A stretch of 64,000 nt of DNA from Isoptericola luteus (GTDB lineage Bacteria > Actinomycetota > Actinomycetes > Actinomycetales > Cellulomonadaceae), in NCBI RefSeq assembly GCF_020297055.1, contig NZ_JAIXCQ010000001.1, positions 507,610 to 571,609 on the forward strand, read 5' to 3'. The translations under genes were made by a program, and so were the position numbers. The notes under the pieces are model-generated. The model was not told the origin of the DNA. It searched no databases and saw nothing but the letters and a program-made list of their open reading frames with translations. Of this stretch, positions 16,283 through 24,142 are shown piece by piece (the stretch's first letter is position 1; each line of letters opens with the position of its first letter).

Positions 16283-16975
16283 GGGGGTGGGGGTGACCGG
16301 CAGACGGGTCAGGACGGCGGCGGTGAGGTCGCGGACGTCGTCGACGACGGCGACGGCCCCCGCGGCCAGCAGCTCGCCGTCGTCGGCGTACCCCCAGGAG
16401 ACGCCGAGGCAGTCGATGCCGTGCGCGGCGGCGCCGTGCACGTCGTGCAACCGGTCGCCCACCATGACGACGGGCCCGTCGGCGGGGTCCGCGGGGGTGG
16501 CCCGGCCCAGCGTGGCGAGCGCCGTCGCGATGACGTCCGCCTTCGTGGAGAGGCCCTCCTCCAGGGGTGCGCCGAAGATGCCGTCGACCAGCTCGCTCAG
16601 CCCGAAGCGGTCGCAGATGGGCTTGGCGAAGACCTCCGGCTTGGACGTCGCGACGGCGAGCGCGCAGCCCGCGTCGCGCAGGGCGACGAGCGTCTGCGGG
16701 ATGCCGTCGTACACGCGGTTGTCGTACATGCCGCCGGCGGCGAAGACCGCGCGGTAAGCCACCACGGCCTCGTCGACCCGCGCGGCGGGCACGCCGTGGG
16801 CGGCGAAGGAGTCCGTGATCGGCGGCCCGACGAACGAGCGCAGCGCCGCGTCGTCGGGCACGGGCAGCCCCAGCACGCCGTACGCGTGCCGGATTCCCGC
16901 GAGGATGCCGGGCGCGGAGTCGGTGAGCGTGCCGTCGAGGTCGAGCAGGACAAGAGGCGTGGAGGTGCGAGTCAC
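16274..16975 (-). CDS. HAD-superfamily phosphatase, phosphoglycolate-phosphatase-like
   Basis: The 233-residue protein has HAD motif I DLDGTLTDS (nucleophile Asp12, acid/base Asp14), motif II ATSKP, and the motif III/IV region VVMVGDRLHDVHGAAAHGIDCLGVSWGYAD. The helical cap inserted after motif I is of the Gph/PGMB type. The substrate may be phosphoglycolate or a sugar phosphate; specificity is not visible. The reading frame ends Pro-Ala-Arg-TAG with the stop inside the repeat array. It is 23 bases downstream of the epimerase gene on the same strand, so they likely share a transcript. Confidence 0.85.
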   Translation of the reverse strand: MTRTSTPLVLLDLDGTLTDSAPGILAGIRHAYGVLGLPVPDDAALRSFVGPPITDSFAAHGVPAARVDEAVVAYRAVFAAGGMYDNRVYDGIPQTLVALRDAGCALAVATSKPEVFAKPICDRFGLSELVDGIFGAPLEEGLSTKADVIATALATLGRATPADPADGPVVMVGDRLHDVHGAAAHGIDCLGVSWGYADDGELLAAGAVAVVDDVRDLTAAVLTRLPVTPTPAR

Positions 16976-16998
16976 GACGGCAGGTTACGTGGCCGCCG

Positions 16999-18003
16999 TC
17001 AGACGGCGCGTGCTTGTGCCACCAGCACGTCGAAGCCGACGTCGAGCACGTCGTCGACGACCTGCGCCTCGGGGTGCGCGTCGTACCAGGCGACCTGCTC
17101 GGCCGCGGCCTGGTCGTAGGTGATCGTGGTGCGGAGCTCCGGCACGAGCGCCTGCACCTTGGCGCAGTCGAACACCATCGAGTGGGCCTTGTCGCCGAGC
17201 AGTCCCGGGCCGACGTCGGGCAGCGCGTGCGCGATCGTCTCGGACGCGACGTGCACGAGCTCGGGCTCGTCGACGCCCGCCGCCCGCGCGAGCCAGCGGT
17301 ACACCTGGTCCCAGGTGGGGGCGTGGGTCCCCATGATGTGGAACGAGTCGCCGACGGCGGCGGGGTGGCCGAGCAGCCCGACAAACCCGACCGCGAAGTC
17401 GTCGGTGTGGGTGAGCGTCCACAGCGAGGTGCCGTCGCCGTGCACGACGACGGGCTTGCCGGCGCGCATGCGGGCGACGTCGGTCCAGCCGCCGGTGGTG
17501 GGGATCAGGGTGCGGTCGTAGGTGTGGGAGGGGCGCACGACCGTCGCGGGGAAGCCGCGGTCGCGGTAGGCGCGCACGAGCACGTCCTCGCAGGCGATCT
17601 TGTCGCGGGAGTACTGCCAGAACGGGTTGCGCAGCGGGGTGGACTCGGTCATGGGCAGGCGGTTCGGCGGGGTCTGGTAGGCGGACGCGGAGGAGATGAA
17701 GAGGTACTGTCCCGCCCGGTCGGTGAACCGGGTGACGTCGCGCGCCACGTGGTCCGGGGTGAACGCCCGGAACTGGGCGACGACGTCGAAGTCCCGGCCG
17801 GCGAGCGCGGCGTCCACGGCGGCGTCGTCGGTCACGTCGGCCACCAGCGTCTCGACCTCCGGGGGTAGCGGCCGGGTGGTGGACGTGCCCCGGTTGAGGA
17901 CGGTGACCCGGTGGCCGAGCGCGACCGCCCTTCGGACGCTCGCGGCGCTGATGACGCCGGACCCGCCGATGAACAGGACGTCGAGGGGAGTGCGGATGCT
18001 CAT
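16999..18003 (-). CDS. NAD-dependent epimerase/dehydratase (extended SDR)
   Basis: The 334-residue protein begins with a Rossmann fold (VLFIGGSGVIS at 9-19) and a second-strand LNRG that favours NADP or NAD binding. An active-site Ser-Ser-Ala and the YSRDK tetrad segment (Tyr-x-x-x-Lys at about 129-133) mark an extended short-chain dehydrogenase. The C-terminal half is the sugar-nucleotide-type substrate domain. The substrate is unknown; nearby ketodeoxygluconate genes suggest a sugar or uronate, but this is only context. It starts 60 bases downstream of a 20-bp perfect hairpin that contains the stop of the IclR gene. Confidence 0.8.
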   Translation of the reverse strand: MSIRTPLDVLFIGGSGVISAASVRRAVALGHRVTVLNRGTSTTRPLPPEVETLVADVTDDAAVDAALAGRDFDVVAQFRAFTPDHVARDVTRFTDRAGQYLFISSASAYQTPPNRLPMTESTPLRNPFWQYSRDKIACEDVLVRAYRDRGFPATVVRPSHTYDRTLIPTTGGWTDVARMRAGKPVVVHGDGTSLWTLTHTDDFAVGFVGLLGHPAAVGDSFHIMGTHAPTWDQVYRWLARAAGVDEPELVHVASETIAHALPDVGPGLLGDKAHSMVFDCAKVQALVPELRTTITYDQAAAEQVAWYDAHPEAQVVDDVLDVGFDVLVAQARAV

Positions 18004-18062
18004 GGCGGCATCGTGCCCGAGCGAGCGGGGGTCGGCATCAGCGGGCCGGAATCGACAGGGCC

Positions 18063-18125
18063 CCGTCGACGTAGCGATCTCTCACCGTCCCGGCGCGGGA
18101 TGACGAGAGATCGCTACGTCGACGG
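18063..18125. repeat. 20-bp perfect inverted repeat containing the iclR stop codon
   Basis: Arms 18063-18082 and 18106-18125 are perfectly complementary around a 23-base loop. The outer part contains GTCGACGTAGCGATCTCT. The TAG stop of the IclR gene (18114-18116) lies inside the right arm. The element separates the IclR gene from the downstream epimerase on the same strand and probably terminates iclR transcription. Confidence 0.85.
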
Positions 18126-18869
18126 CGCCGGGACGGTCATGCCGGGCGGGAGCGCCGCGGGCAGGGCGTCGAGCAGGGCCGCGACGCGGGCGGCGCGGGG
18201 CTCGCCCGTCATCCGCTCGACGGGCGCGGTGACGCTCACCGCGGCCACGGGCCGGCCGGCGCGCAGCACGGCGACGGCGACGCACGCGATCCCGGGCTCG
18301 TTCTCCTCGGTCTCGGTGGCGTACCCGAGGCGGCGGGCGTCGGCGACGGTGGCGGTGAGCCGTGCGACGTCCTCCGCGTCGGTGGCGTACCGGGCGAGGT
18401 GGATCTCCCGCGGGTCGTGCGCCGCGAGCAGCGCACGACCGAGCGCCGTGGTCGCGGCCGGCTGGCGGCGCCCGACGGCGGACCAGACCCGTACGGGCCG
18501 CTGCGGCTCGACCTTGTCCAGGTAGACGACCTCCCGGCCCGCGAGGGTGCCGAGGTGCACGAGCTCGTCGACGTCGTCGCGCAGGCGCTCGAGCGCGGGC
18601 CGCAGCAGCGCGGGCAGGTTGTCCTCGGCGAGGAACGCCGTGCCGAGCGCCAGCACGGCGGGCCCGAGGCGGTAGCCGCCGTCGTCGGCCTGCTCGGCGT
18701 AGCCGCGGTGCCGCAGCGCCGCGAGGGTGCGGTGCAGGGTGGACTTGTTGGCCCCGACGTCGGCGGCGAGCCGGGCGAGCGAGAGCCCGCCGGCTCCGGC
18801 GCGAGCGAGCGCGTCGAGCGCGAGGAGGGCCTTGTCGACGCTGCCCAGGGGGCTCGCGGATTCCGTCAT
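18114..18869 (-). CDS. IclR-family transcriptional regulator, probable KDG-pathway regulator
   Basis: The 251-residue protein has an N-terminal winged helix (about 8-70; GSVDKALLALDAL, LARLAADVGANKSTLHRTLAALRHRGY) and the IclR effector domain (TLAGREVVYLDKVE, TALGRALLA, ATETEENEPGIACVAVAVL). It is divergent from the KDPG aldolase and KDG kinase genes; regulators of this type (KdgR) commonly respond to ketodeoxygluconate. The start at 18869 has a weak ACGGAG site. The stop lies in a hairpin arm. Confidence 0.87.
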   Translation of the reverse strand: MTESASPLGSVDKALLALDALARAGAGGLSLARLAADVGANKSTLHRTLAALRHRGYAEQADDGGYRLGPAVLALGTAFLAEDNLPALLRPALERLRDDVDELVHLGTLAGREVVYLDKVEPQRPVRVWSAVGRRQPAATTALGRALLAAHDPREIHLARYATDAEDVARLTATVADARRLGYATETEENEPGIACVAVAVLRAGRPVAAVSVTAPVERMTGEPRAARVAALLDALPAALPPGMTVPAPST

Positions 18870-18892
18870 CGTGCTCCGTCGTCTAGAGTGCG

Positions 18893-18921
18893 TTGCGTAG
18901 TGAACAACTGGCGTTCATCAT
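18893..18921 (+). promoter_or_regulatory. Promoter and IclR operator for the KDG genes
   Basis: TTGCGT (18893-18898) and CATCAT (18916-18921) form a -35/-10 pair with 17-base spacing. The spacer holds TGAAC-N7-GTTCA (18901-18917), a palindrome of the shape bound by IclR proteins. It lies between the divergent iclR and aldolase genes, so binding would occlude RNA polymerase. Confidence 0.55.
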
Positions 18922-18938
18922 AGCGAAACGGAGTGGGA

Positions 18939-19580
18939 ATGTCATCCGCAGTCCTCGACAGCCTCGCCGCACACCGGCTCGTCCCCGTCGTCGTGGTCGA
19001 CGGCGCCGACCAGGGGGCGCGCCTCGCCGACGCGCTCGTCACCGGCGGCCTGCCCGTCGCCGAGATCACCCTGCGCACGGCCGGCGGCCTCGACGCGATC
19101 CGCGCCGTCGCGCAGACCCAGTCCGGTGTCGTCGTCGGCGCGGGCACCGTGACCACCGCGGGGCAGGTGGACGACGTCGTCGCCGCGGGCGCGCGCTACA
19201 TCGTCTCCCCCGGCCTGTCCGAGGCCGTCGTGCGACGGGCGCAGGAGCACGGCGTCCCCGTGCTGCCCGGCGTGGCGACCGCTACCGAGATCATGCGCGC
19301 GCTCGACCTGGGCGTCGACGTCGTCAAGCTGTTCCCCGCCTCCGTCGTCGGCGGGCCGGCGGCGATCAGGGCGCTGGCCGCACCGTTCCCCGGCCTCCGG
19401 TTCGTGCCCACCGGCGGCGTGAGCGCCCAGAACCTCGGCGAGTACCTGTCCCTGGCGCCCGTCGTCGCCGTCGGCGGCTCGTGGATGGTCGAGAAGTCCC
19501 TCGTGACCGCCGGCGACTGGGCCGAGATCACCCGCCGCACCGTCGAGGCCGTCGCCCTCGCCGCCCCGAAGGAGAAGTGA
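18939..19580 (+). CDS. eda: 2-dehydro-3-deoxyphosphogluconate (KDPG) aldolase
   Basis: The 213-residue class I aldolase should split KDPG to pyruvate and glyceraldehyde-3-phosphate. Glu42 (VAEITLRT) and the Schiff-base Lys130 (DVVKLFPAS) match the family pair (Glu45/Lys133 in E. coli) with the same spacing, and GGV near 160 binds phosphate. The ATG at 18939 is preferred over GTG at 18933 because GGAG lies five bases before it. The kinase gene follows after six bases. The enzyme receives uronate carbon from the uxu/uxa genes at 39-49 kb. Confidence 0.9.
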   Translation: MSSAVLDSLAAHRLVPVVVVDGADQGARLADALVTGGLPVAEITLRTAGGLDAIRAVAQTQSGVVVGAGTVTTAGQVDDVVAAGARYIVSPGLSEAVVRRAQEHGVPVLPGVATATEIMRALDLGVDVVKLFPASVVGGPAAIRALAAPFPGLRFVPTGGVSAQNLGEYLSLAPVVAVGGSWMVEKSLVTAGDWAEITRRTVEAVALAAPKEK

Positions 19581-19586
19581 CCCGAC

Positions 19587-20693
19587 ATGACCAACCCCTC
19601 CGTCACCACGCGCCCGGCCGCCGAGTGCCGCTACGACGTCGTCGCCCTCGGCGAGGTCATGCTCCGCCTCGACCCGGGCGACCGCCGCGTGCGCACCGCC
19701 CGCTCCTTCGACGTCTGGGAGGGCGGTGGCGAGTACAACGTGGCCCGCGGGCTGCGCCGGGCGTTCGGGCTGCGCGGCGCGATCGTCACCGCGCTCGCCG
19801 ACAACGAGGTGGGCCGCCTCGTCGAGGACTTCATGCTCACCGGCGGTCTGGACACGTCCTGGGTGAAGTGGCAGGAGTACGACGGCATCGGCCGGTCCGT
19901 GCGCAACGGGCTCAACTTCACCGAGCGCGGCTTCGGCGTGCGCGGTGCGGTGGGCGTCAGCGACCGCGGCAACACGGCGATCTCCCAGATGCGGCCCGAC
20001 GACGTCGACTGGGACGCGCTGTTCGGGTCCGGAGTGCGGTGGCTGCACACCGGCGGCATCTTCGCGGCGCTGTCGGAGTCGGCGGCCGAGGTCGCCGAGG
20101 CCGCGATGTCGGCCGCGCGCCGGCACGGCACGGTCGTCTCGTACGACCTCAACTACCGGCCCTCGCTGTGGAAGGGCATCGGTGGCGTCGAGCGCGCCCG
20201 AGAGGTCAACCGTCGCCTGGCCCGTCACGTCGACGTGATGATCGGCAACGAGGAGGACTTCACCGCCTCCCTCGGCTTCGAGGTCGAGGGCGTGGACGAG
20301 AACCTCACCGACCTCGACACCGGCGCCTTCCGCGCGATGATCGGCACGGCCGCCGAGGCCTACCCGAACTTCCAGGTCATCGCGACGACGCTGCGTGGCG
20401 TGAAGTCCGCGTCCGTCAACGACTGGGGCGCCATCGCCTGGTCGCGCGCCGAGGGCTTCGTCGAGGCCACGCACCGCGCGGACCTCGAGATCTTCGACCG
20501 CGTGGGCGGCGGCGACTCCTTCGCCTCCGGGCTGGCCTACGGCCTCATGGAGCTCGGGTCGCTGGCCGAGGCCGTCGAGTACGGCGCCGCGCACGGTGCG
20601 CTCGCCATGACCACGCCGGGCGACACGACCACCGCGAACCTCGCCGAGGTCGCCAGGCTCGCCGGCGGCGGGAGCGCCCGCGTGCAGCGCTGA
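19587..20693 (+). CDS. kdgK: 2-dehydro-3-deoxygluconate kinase (PfkB family)
   Basis: The 368-residue protein shows PfkB signature 1 (EGGGEYNVARGLRRAFGL, about 47-63) and signature 2 (FDRVGGGDSFASGLAYGL, with the catalytic Asp in GGGDS near 311). The RNGLNFTERGFGVRGA and SYDLNYRPSLW segments resemble KDG kinases. It phosphorylates KDG to KDPG, the substrate of the aldolase encoded just upstream. The gene ends before a 25-bp hairpin shared with the convergent LacI gene. Confidence 0.87.
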   Translation: MTNPSVTTRPAAECRYDVVALGEVMLRLDPGDRRVRTARSFDVWEGGGEYNVARGLRRAFGLRGAIVTALADNEVGRLVEDFMLTGGLDTSWVKWQEYDGIGRSVRNGLNFTERGFGVRGAVGVSDRGNTAISQMRPDDVDWDALFGSGVRWLHTGGIFAALSESAAEVAEAAMSAARRHGTVVSYDLNYRPSLWKGIGGVERAREVNRRLARHVDVMIGNEEDFTASLGFEVEGVDENLTDLDTGAFRAMIGTAAEAYPNFQVIATTLRGVKSASVNDWGAIAWSRAEGFVEATHRADLEIFDRVGGGDSFASGLAYGLMELGSLAEAVEYGAAHGALAMTTPGDTTTANLAEVARLAGGGSARVQR

Positions 20694-20711
20694 CCGCCTC
20701 CAGACCGGGGC

Positions 20712-20772
20712 GACGAGCGTGCTGACCTGATCCTCAAGACTGCGTGGTGAGGATCAGGTCAGCACGCTCGTC
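20712..20772. terminator. 25-bp perfect hairpin between convergent kdgK and lacI
   Basis: Arms 20712-20736 and 20748-20772 match perfectly over 25 bp with an 11-base loop. It starts 18 bases after the kdgK stop. The TGA stop of the convergent LacI gene (20754-20756) lies inside the right arm, so the arm also encodes the last LacI residues. It can terminate transcription from both sides. Confidence 0.88.
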
Positions 20773-21803
20773 ACCTCCGCGGGCGGTGCGGTGGAGCTGC
20801 GGACGACAAGCTCGGTCGACAGGTTCACCCGCCGCGCGAAGGGGTCGTGCCCGCCGGCGAGGTCGAGGAGCATGCCGACGGCGGTCGCGCCCATCTCCAT
20901 GAGGGGCTGGCGGACGGTGGTGAGCGGTGGGGTGGTCCACTCGGCCACCGGGAGGTCGTCGTAGCCGACGATCGACAGGTCGTCCGGCACGGTGAGCCCG
21001 CGCTCGTGCGCTGCCCGGAGCAGCCCGATCGACTGCATGTCCGAGCCGGCGAAGACGGCGGTCGGGCGCTCGGGCAGGTCCAGCAGCTCGCACCCCGCCT
21101 CATACCCCGACATCACCTCGAAGTTCCCGGAGCGCACGAGCCCGGGGTCGTAGGTGAGCCCGGCCTGCTCGAGGGCGCTGCGGTAGCCGTCGAGGCGCGC
21201 CCGGCTGCAGAGCATGTCGGACGGCCCGGCGATGGCGGCGATCCGCCGGTGCCCCAGGTCGAGCAGGTGACGGGTGGCCGCCAGGCCGCCGTTCCAGTTG
21301 TCCGAGCCGATGGTCGGCACGTGCGCCGGGGGCTCGCCGTCGGTGTCGATGACGACGCACGGGATCGCCCGGCTGGAGAGCTGCCGCTGCTGCGCGGTCG
21401 TGAGCTGGGAGGCCACGAGCAGCACGCCGATCGGCGGGCGGGCGAGCGTCGCGTCCAGCCAGGTCTGGGGCGGGCGGTGCCCGCCGCCCAGCTCGGAGAG
21501 GATCACGCTGGTGCGCGCGGCGGCCGCGGCCGACTCGACCCCGCGGATGATCTCCATCGACCAGGTCGACCCCAGGCGGTGGAAGACCAGGTCCAGGAGC
21601 CCCGTGCCCTCCGCCGGGGGCGCCGTGCGGCGTCGGCGGTACTGGTGCCGGTCGAGCGCCTCCTCGACCCGGGAGCGGGTCGCGGCCGCGACGTCCGGCC
21701 GGCCGTTGAGCACCTTGGACACGGTCGGCGCGGAGACGCCGATCTCGCGGGCGATCGCGGCGATCGTCGGGACGTCGACGCGGCCCGAGGGCGGTGAGGT
21801 CAT
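20754..21803 (-). CDS. LacI-family regulator, probable repressor of the LplABC-GH39-GH42 operon
   Basis: The 349-residue protein has the LacI helix-turn-helix at the N-terminus (VPTIAAIAREIGVSAPTVSKVLNGRPDVAAATRSRVEEAL) and a periplasmic-binding-like effector domain (VIDTDGEPPAHVPTIGSDNWNGG, GHRRIAAIAGP, SIVGYDDLPVAEWTTPPLTTVRQP). The hinge helix carries RRRRTAP. The start at 21803 is the last ATG before the helix-turn-helix; the frame continues upstream without support. It is divergent from the importer operon, with two CGAAA-S-TTTCG boxes in the gap. Confidence 0.87.
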   Translation of the reverse strand: MTSPPSGRVDVPTIAAIAREIGVSAPTVSKVLNGRPDVAAATRSRVEEALDRHQYRRRRTAPPAEGTGLLDLVFHRLGSTWSMEIIRGVESAAAAARTSVILSELGGGHRPPQTWLDATLARPPIGVLLVASQLTTAQQRQLSSRAIPCVVIDTDGEPPAHVPTIGSDNWNGGLAATRHLLDLGHRRIAAIAGPSDMLCSRARLDGYRSALEQAGLTYDPGLVRSGNFEVMSGYEAGCELLDLPERPTAVFAGSDMQSIGLLRAAHERGLTVPDDLSIVGYDDLPVAEWTTPPLTTVRQPLMEMGATAVGMLLDLAGGHDPFARRVNLSTELVVRSSTAPPAEVTSVLT

Positions 21804-21906
21804 GGCGTGTGCTTTCGGTCTGGGCCGGTGGTGTGCTCCGGTCCGGCGGGTGGTTCCCGCGTGCGCACGCGTGCGGGACGCAGGTGCGGACAGCGGGGAC
21901 GAGCAT

Positions 21907-22075
21907 CGAAACTTTCGGTCGTTCTCAGCGTAGGACGACCGTGCGGCAGCGGTGGCGCGCCGCACGGTGGCGGCGGTGTCGTGACCAGACCGTGATGCGG
22001 ATAGCGCTTGACCGGGGCCTGTCGCAGTCCCTAGGGTCGCACCGATCGACATCGTTTTCAATGACGAAAGTTTCG
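21907..22075. promoter_or_regulatory. Promoter and paired CGAAA-S-TTTCG operator boxes
   Basis: This covers most of the 335-bp gap between lacI and the importer operon. CGAAACTTTCG lies at 21907-21917 and CGAAAGTTTCG at 22065-22075; each is an 11-bp palindrome with a C or G centre and each is the reverse complement of the other. Between them, TTGACC (22008-22013) and TAGGGT (22032-22037), 18 bases apart, form a promoter for the importer with a start near 22044, so the second box lies just downstream of initiation. Confidence 0.65.
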
Positions 22076-22138
22076 GGCCGCCTGCGTCGATGCAGCGGCC
22101 CGAGCCACGACGACGTGACATGCCGGAAGGACGTATCC

Positions 22139-23140
22139 ATGGCACAGGGGACAGGGACGGTCGAGGCCGTTCCCGTGGGCGGTGGTGCGCCCCCACCGCA
22201 CCGGAGCGGTGAGTCGCCGCCTCAGGTGCTGCACGGCAGACGGAGCTGGCGCCAGGCGCTGCGCAAGGACTGGAGGCTCTACACCTTCCTCGTCCTGCCG
22301 GTGCTGTTCTTCGTCATCTTCAAGTACCTGCCGATGGCGGGGAACATCATCGCGTTCCGCCGGTTCCGCCCCGGCAGCAGCGTCTTCGGCGACGAGTGGG
22401 TGGGGTTCTACTACTTCGAGATGTTCATCCAGAACCAGCAGTTCTGGACGGTCTTCTGGAACACCGTCATCCTCGGGCTGCTGACCCTGGCCATCTGCTT
22501 CCCCCTGCCGATCGTCCTGGCGCTCATGCTCAACGAGCTGCGCTCGCGCCGGTTCAAGAAGATCGTGCAGACGATCTCCTACCTGCCGCACTTCATGTCG
22601 ATCGTCATCGTCGCCGGGCTCGTCCTGCAGATCACGTCGGTCCCGGGCACGGTCAACCAGATCGTGACGGCGTTCGGCGGCGACGCCGTCGCCTTCATGC
22701 AGCAGCCGGACTGGTTCCGCACCATCTACGTGAGCTCGGAGGTCTGGCAGACCGTCGGATGGGGCACGATCCTCTACCTCGCGGCCCTCACGACGATCGA
22801 CGACCAGCTCTACGAGGCCTCCCGGATCGACGGGGCCAACCGCTGGCAGCAGACCTGGCACATCACCCTGCCGGGCATCCGCCCCACCATGATGGTCCTG
22901 CTCATCCTCAACATCGGCTCCTTCATGGCGGTCGGGTTCGAGAAGGTCCTGCTGCTGCAGAACCCGCTGATCTACTCCACGGGCGACGTCATCTCGACGT
23001 ACCTGTACCGGGTGGGCATCCAGTCGGCGCAGTTCTCCTACGGCACGGCGATCGGCCTCTTCGAGGCGCTCATCGGCCTCGTCCTCGTCCTGACCGCGAA
23101 CTTCGCGTCGCGCCGACTGGTGGGAGCTTCCCTGTGGTGA
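22139..23140 (+). CDS. ABC transporter permease, LplB/YteP type
   Basis: The 333-residue protein has six membrane segments after a 35-residue cytoplasmic tail. The RKDWRLYTFLVLPVLFFVIFKYLPMAGNIIAF start and the IDGANRWQQTWHITLPGIRPT EAA loop are typical of the LplB/YteP group that carries oligosaccharides. The ATG at 22139 follows GGAAGG; the frame is open earlier but lacks a ribosome site. It forms the channel with the next gene. No ATPase is encoded in this operon. Confidence 0.88.
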   Translation: MAQGTGTVEAVPVGGGAPPPHRSGESPPQVLHGRRSWRQALRKDWRLYTFLVLPVLFFVIFKYLPMAGNIIAFRRFRPGSSVFGDEWVGFYYFEMFIQNQQFWTVFWNTVILGLLTLAICFPLPIVLALMLNELRSRRFKKIVQTISYLPHFMSIVIVAGLVLQITSVPGTVNQIVTAFGGDAVAFMQQPDWFRTIYVSSEVWQTVGWGTILYLAALTTIDDQLYEASRIDGANRWQQTWHITLPGIRPTMMVLLILNIGSFMAVGFEKVLLLQNPLIYSTGDVISTYLYRVGIQSAQFSYGTAIGLFEALIGLVLVLTANFASRRLVGASLW

Positions 23141-24060
23141 TCGAGACCCCGACCCCGGACCTCGCCGCGGTCCGGACCGAGCCGTCGACCATCCGGGAGT
23201 CCACCGGCTACCGCACCTTCCGGGTCGCCAACGTCGTGGTGCTCCTCGTGGTCTGCGCCGTCACGCTGTACCCGTTCGTCAACCTCGTGGCGAAGGCGTT
23301 CTCGTCCGAGGGCTTCATCGCGGCCGGCGAGGTGAACGTGCTGCCGCGCGGGTTCAACCTCGAGACCTTCAAGGTCGTCCTGGGCGACTCGCTGTTCTGG
23401 ACCAACTACCGGAACACGGTCGTGTACACCGTGGTGGGCACCGTGATCTCGATGGCGCTCACCACGACGTTCGCCTACGCGCTGAGCCGCCGTGAGCTCA
23501 AGGGCCGCACGTTCTTCATCGGCATCGCCGTCTTCACCATGTTCTTCAGCGGCGGCCTCATCCCGAACTACATCCTCGTGGCCGACCTGCTCGGGATGCG
23601 GAACTCGATGTGGGCGATCGTCGTCCCCACCGCGATCTCCGTGTTCAACCTGCTGGTCATGAAGTCCTTCTTCGAGAACTTCCCGACCGAGCTCGAGGAG
23701 GCCGCCGCGATCGACGGCCTGACCACCTACGGCATCTTCTTCCGCATCGTGCTGCCGCTGTCCAAGGCGGTGCTGGCGACGATGACGCTGTTCTACGCCG
23801 TCAGCCAGTGGAACTCCTGGTTCAGCGCCTTCCTGTACCTGGACCAGAAGGAGATGTTCCCCGTCACCGTCTACCTGCGGAACCTCATCGCCGCGGCCAC
23901 CAACCCCGGCGTGGGGTCGGGCGCGGCCGAGGCGGTGCAGATCGGCGCCAACATCCAGTCCGTGACGATGCTGCTCACGGTGCTGCCGATCATCTGCTTC
24001 TACCCCTTCATCCAGAGGTACTTCGTCTCCGGCGTGATGCTCGGCTCCGTCAAGGGCTGA
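23134..24060 (+). CDS. ABC transporter permease, LplC/YtcP type
   Basis: The 308-residue inner-membrane protein has six hydrophobic segments, FSGGLIPNYILV and the EAA loop ELEEAAAIDGLTTYGIFFRIVLPLSKAV. Two adjacent GTG codons (23134, 23137) could start it; the first is placed seven bases after GGGAG, and either way the start overlaps the stop of the preceding permease. The C-terminus FIQRYFVSGVMLGSVKG is typical of the LplC/YtcP group. Confidence 0.88.
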   Translation: MVIETPTPDLAAVRTEPSTIRESTGYRTFRVANVVVLLVVCAVTLYPFVNLVAKAFSSEGFIAAGEVNVLPRGFNLETFKVVLGDSLFWTNYRNTVVYTVVGTVISMALTTTFAYALSRRELKGRTFFIGIAVFTMFFSGGLIPNYILVADLLGMRNSMWAIVVPTAISVFNLLVMKSFFENFPTELEEAAAIDGLTTYGIFFRIVLPLSKAVLATMTLFYAVSQWNSWFSAFLYLDQKEMFPVTVYLRNLIAAATNPGVGSGAAEAVQIGANIQSVTMLLTVLPIICFYPFIQRYFVSGVMLGSVKG

Positions 24061-24142
24061 GCGCACGCACGCGTCCCGCCGGGGCGCACCGACCCACCCC
24101 ATCCGCGTCAGAGCAACGACGCTCGTCCAACCGAGGAGAAAC

